Below are positions 5,751-6,426 of a stretch of 6,426 nucleotides of DNA, piece by piece (the first letter of the stretch is position 1; every line of letters starts with the position of its first letter). The stretch covers positions 1 to 6,426 of the forward strand of contig CAIXQV010001041.1 in assembly GCA_903921605.1 (NCBI GenBank), in the 5' to 3' direction. The notes under the pieces were generated by a model. That model saw only the letters and a list, made by a program, of their open reading frames with translations, was not told where the DNA came from and did not search any database. The stretch comes from an uncultured Planctomycetaceae bacterium (GTDB lineage: Bacteria > Planctomycetota > Planctomycetia > Planctomycetales > Planctomycetaceae). A program made the translations under genes and the position numbers.

Positions 5751-6426
5751 GTGCAGCTAGGTTTCGTCAGTGCCATTCTTCCTGATCTTTCCTTTCGCGA
5801 GGTCTTTGAGACGGCGAAACGTATTGGCTTCGACTGCGTGGAAGTCTGCTGCTGGCCGACGGGGAAAGCTGAGCGGCGGTATGCCGGAGTCACTCATATC
5901 GATGTGGCCAATCTGACCGAACATCTGGTCCATGAGATTCGGCACTGCGTGGAAGAGACCGGAGTGCAAATCAGCGGACTGGGCTACTACCCCAATCCCC
6001 TGAGTCCAAATCAGGCGGAAGCTGACACCGCAGTCGCGCATCTTCACGTTGTAATCGATGCCGCGTATCGCATGGGTATTGAACGCGTCAATAGTTTCGT
6101 TGGCCGCGACTGGACGAAGTCAGTCGATGATAACTGGCCGAGATTTCTGAGCACATGGAAGCCCATCATCCAGCTGGCCGAAGACCGTGGCGTTCGAGTC
6201 GGAATTGAGAACTGCCCGATGCTGTTCACGGCGGATGAATGGCCGGGAGGAAAGAATCTGGCCACAACTCCCGAGATCTGGACAAGGATGTTCAGCGACA
6301 TTCCGTCAGACAACTTTGGATTGAACTACGATCCATCTCATATGATCTGGCAGCACATGGACTACCTCCGTCCAATGCAGGACTTCAAAGACAAGTTGTT
6401 TCACATCCACGCGAAGGATGTCAGAC
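5751..6426 (+). CDS. Sugar phosphate isomerase/epimerase, xylose-isomerase-like TIM barrel, 3' partial
   Basis: Members of this superfamily (AP endonuclease 2/xylose isomerase-like) isomerise or epimerise sugars and related polyols using a divalent metal in a TIM barrel. The window holds the first 225 residues. Strand 1 is [12 protein letters not shown] (1-12), followed by [11 protein letters not shown] (26-36) and the motif [11 protein letters not shown] (42-52), which I recall from planctomycete homologues. Predicted metal ligands are E153 in GIENCP, D194 in NYDPSH (with H197 nearby) and H220 in FHIHAKD. Their spacing is close to the E152/D185/H211 set of D-tagatose 3-epimerase; the fourth ligand, a Glu, would lie beyond the window. 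There is no signal peptide, so it should be cytosolic. The GTG start follows AAAGGA at 5737-5742. The substrate cannot be told, and the genes that might show the pathway lie downstream, outside the window. Confidence 0.9.
   Translation, partial: MQLGFVSAILPDLSFREVFETAKRIGFDCVEVCCWPTGKAERRYAGVTHIDVANLTEHLVHEIRHCVEETGVQISGLGYYPNPLSPNQAEADTAVAHLHVVIDAAYRMGIERVNSFVGRDWTKSVDDNWPRFLSTWKPIIQLAEDRGVRVGIENCPMLFTADEWPGGKNLATTPEIWTRMFSDIPSDNFGLNYDPSHMIWQHMDYLRPMQDFKDKLFHIHAKDVR

Noticed and set aside
1..6426. CRISPR array, insertion sequence, tRNA, defence or toxin-antitoxin system
   Set aside because: I saw no spaced direct repeats, transposase motifs, terminal inverted repeats, cloverleaf sequence or known defence domains. 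The two small proteins do not resemble a toxin-antitoxin pair that I know.

Overview
The window looks like a stretch of chromosome from a planctomycete-type bacterium (Planctomycetota). This is an inference from gene content: a large exported FG-GAP/VCBS propeller protein, an exported lactonase-type propeller, and a sugar phosphate isomerase/epimerase whose N-terminal motifs I remember from planctomycete homologues. By eye the GC content is in the low-to-mid 50s percent. All six supported genes lie on the + strand. I see no mobile element, tRNA, rRNA, CRISPR array or sign of recent transfer.

Layout. (1) 2-1123: the 3' part of a lactonase-family seven-bladed beta-propeller, cut by the window edge inside its signal peptide. 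(2) 1124-1228: a gap with a good sigma70-like promoter (TTGAAA, 17 nt, TCTAAT), followed by a small acidic helical protein of unknown function (1229-1519) and a DUF2780-like protein (1566-1976). These two are probably one transcription unit. (3) 1977-2112: a gap with a perfect 8-bp GAAA-tetraloop hairpin, which could be a terminator, and a 41-codon reading frame that fills almost the whole gap. (4) 2113-3036: ribF, the bifunctional riboflavin kinase/FMN adenylyltransferase, with both domains complete. (5) 3037-3236: a non-coding leader with five copies of CCCTG within 70 bp. (6) 3237-5645: a predicted exported protein with fourteen propeller-type repeats, possibly two seven-bladed propellers in tandem. 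(7) 5646-5750: a gap with a weak hairpin. (8) 5751-6426: the first 225 residues of a TIM-barrel sugar phosphate isomerase/epimerase, starting at GTG and running off the window.

The genes do not form an obvious single pathway. RibF is housekeeping cofactor synthesis (FMN and FAD). The lactonase and the isomerase/epimerase point to sugar or sugar-acid metabolism. The tandem propeller protein is probably extracytoplasmic, with a binding or structural role. The gaps of 46-200 bp and the separate regulatory signals suggest several transcription units rather than one operon. I found no convincing new multi-gene system. The most interesting items are the fourteen-repeat propeller protein with its CCCTG-rich leader, and the promoter-led pair of small genes.
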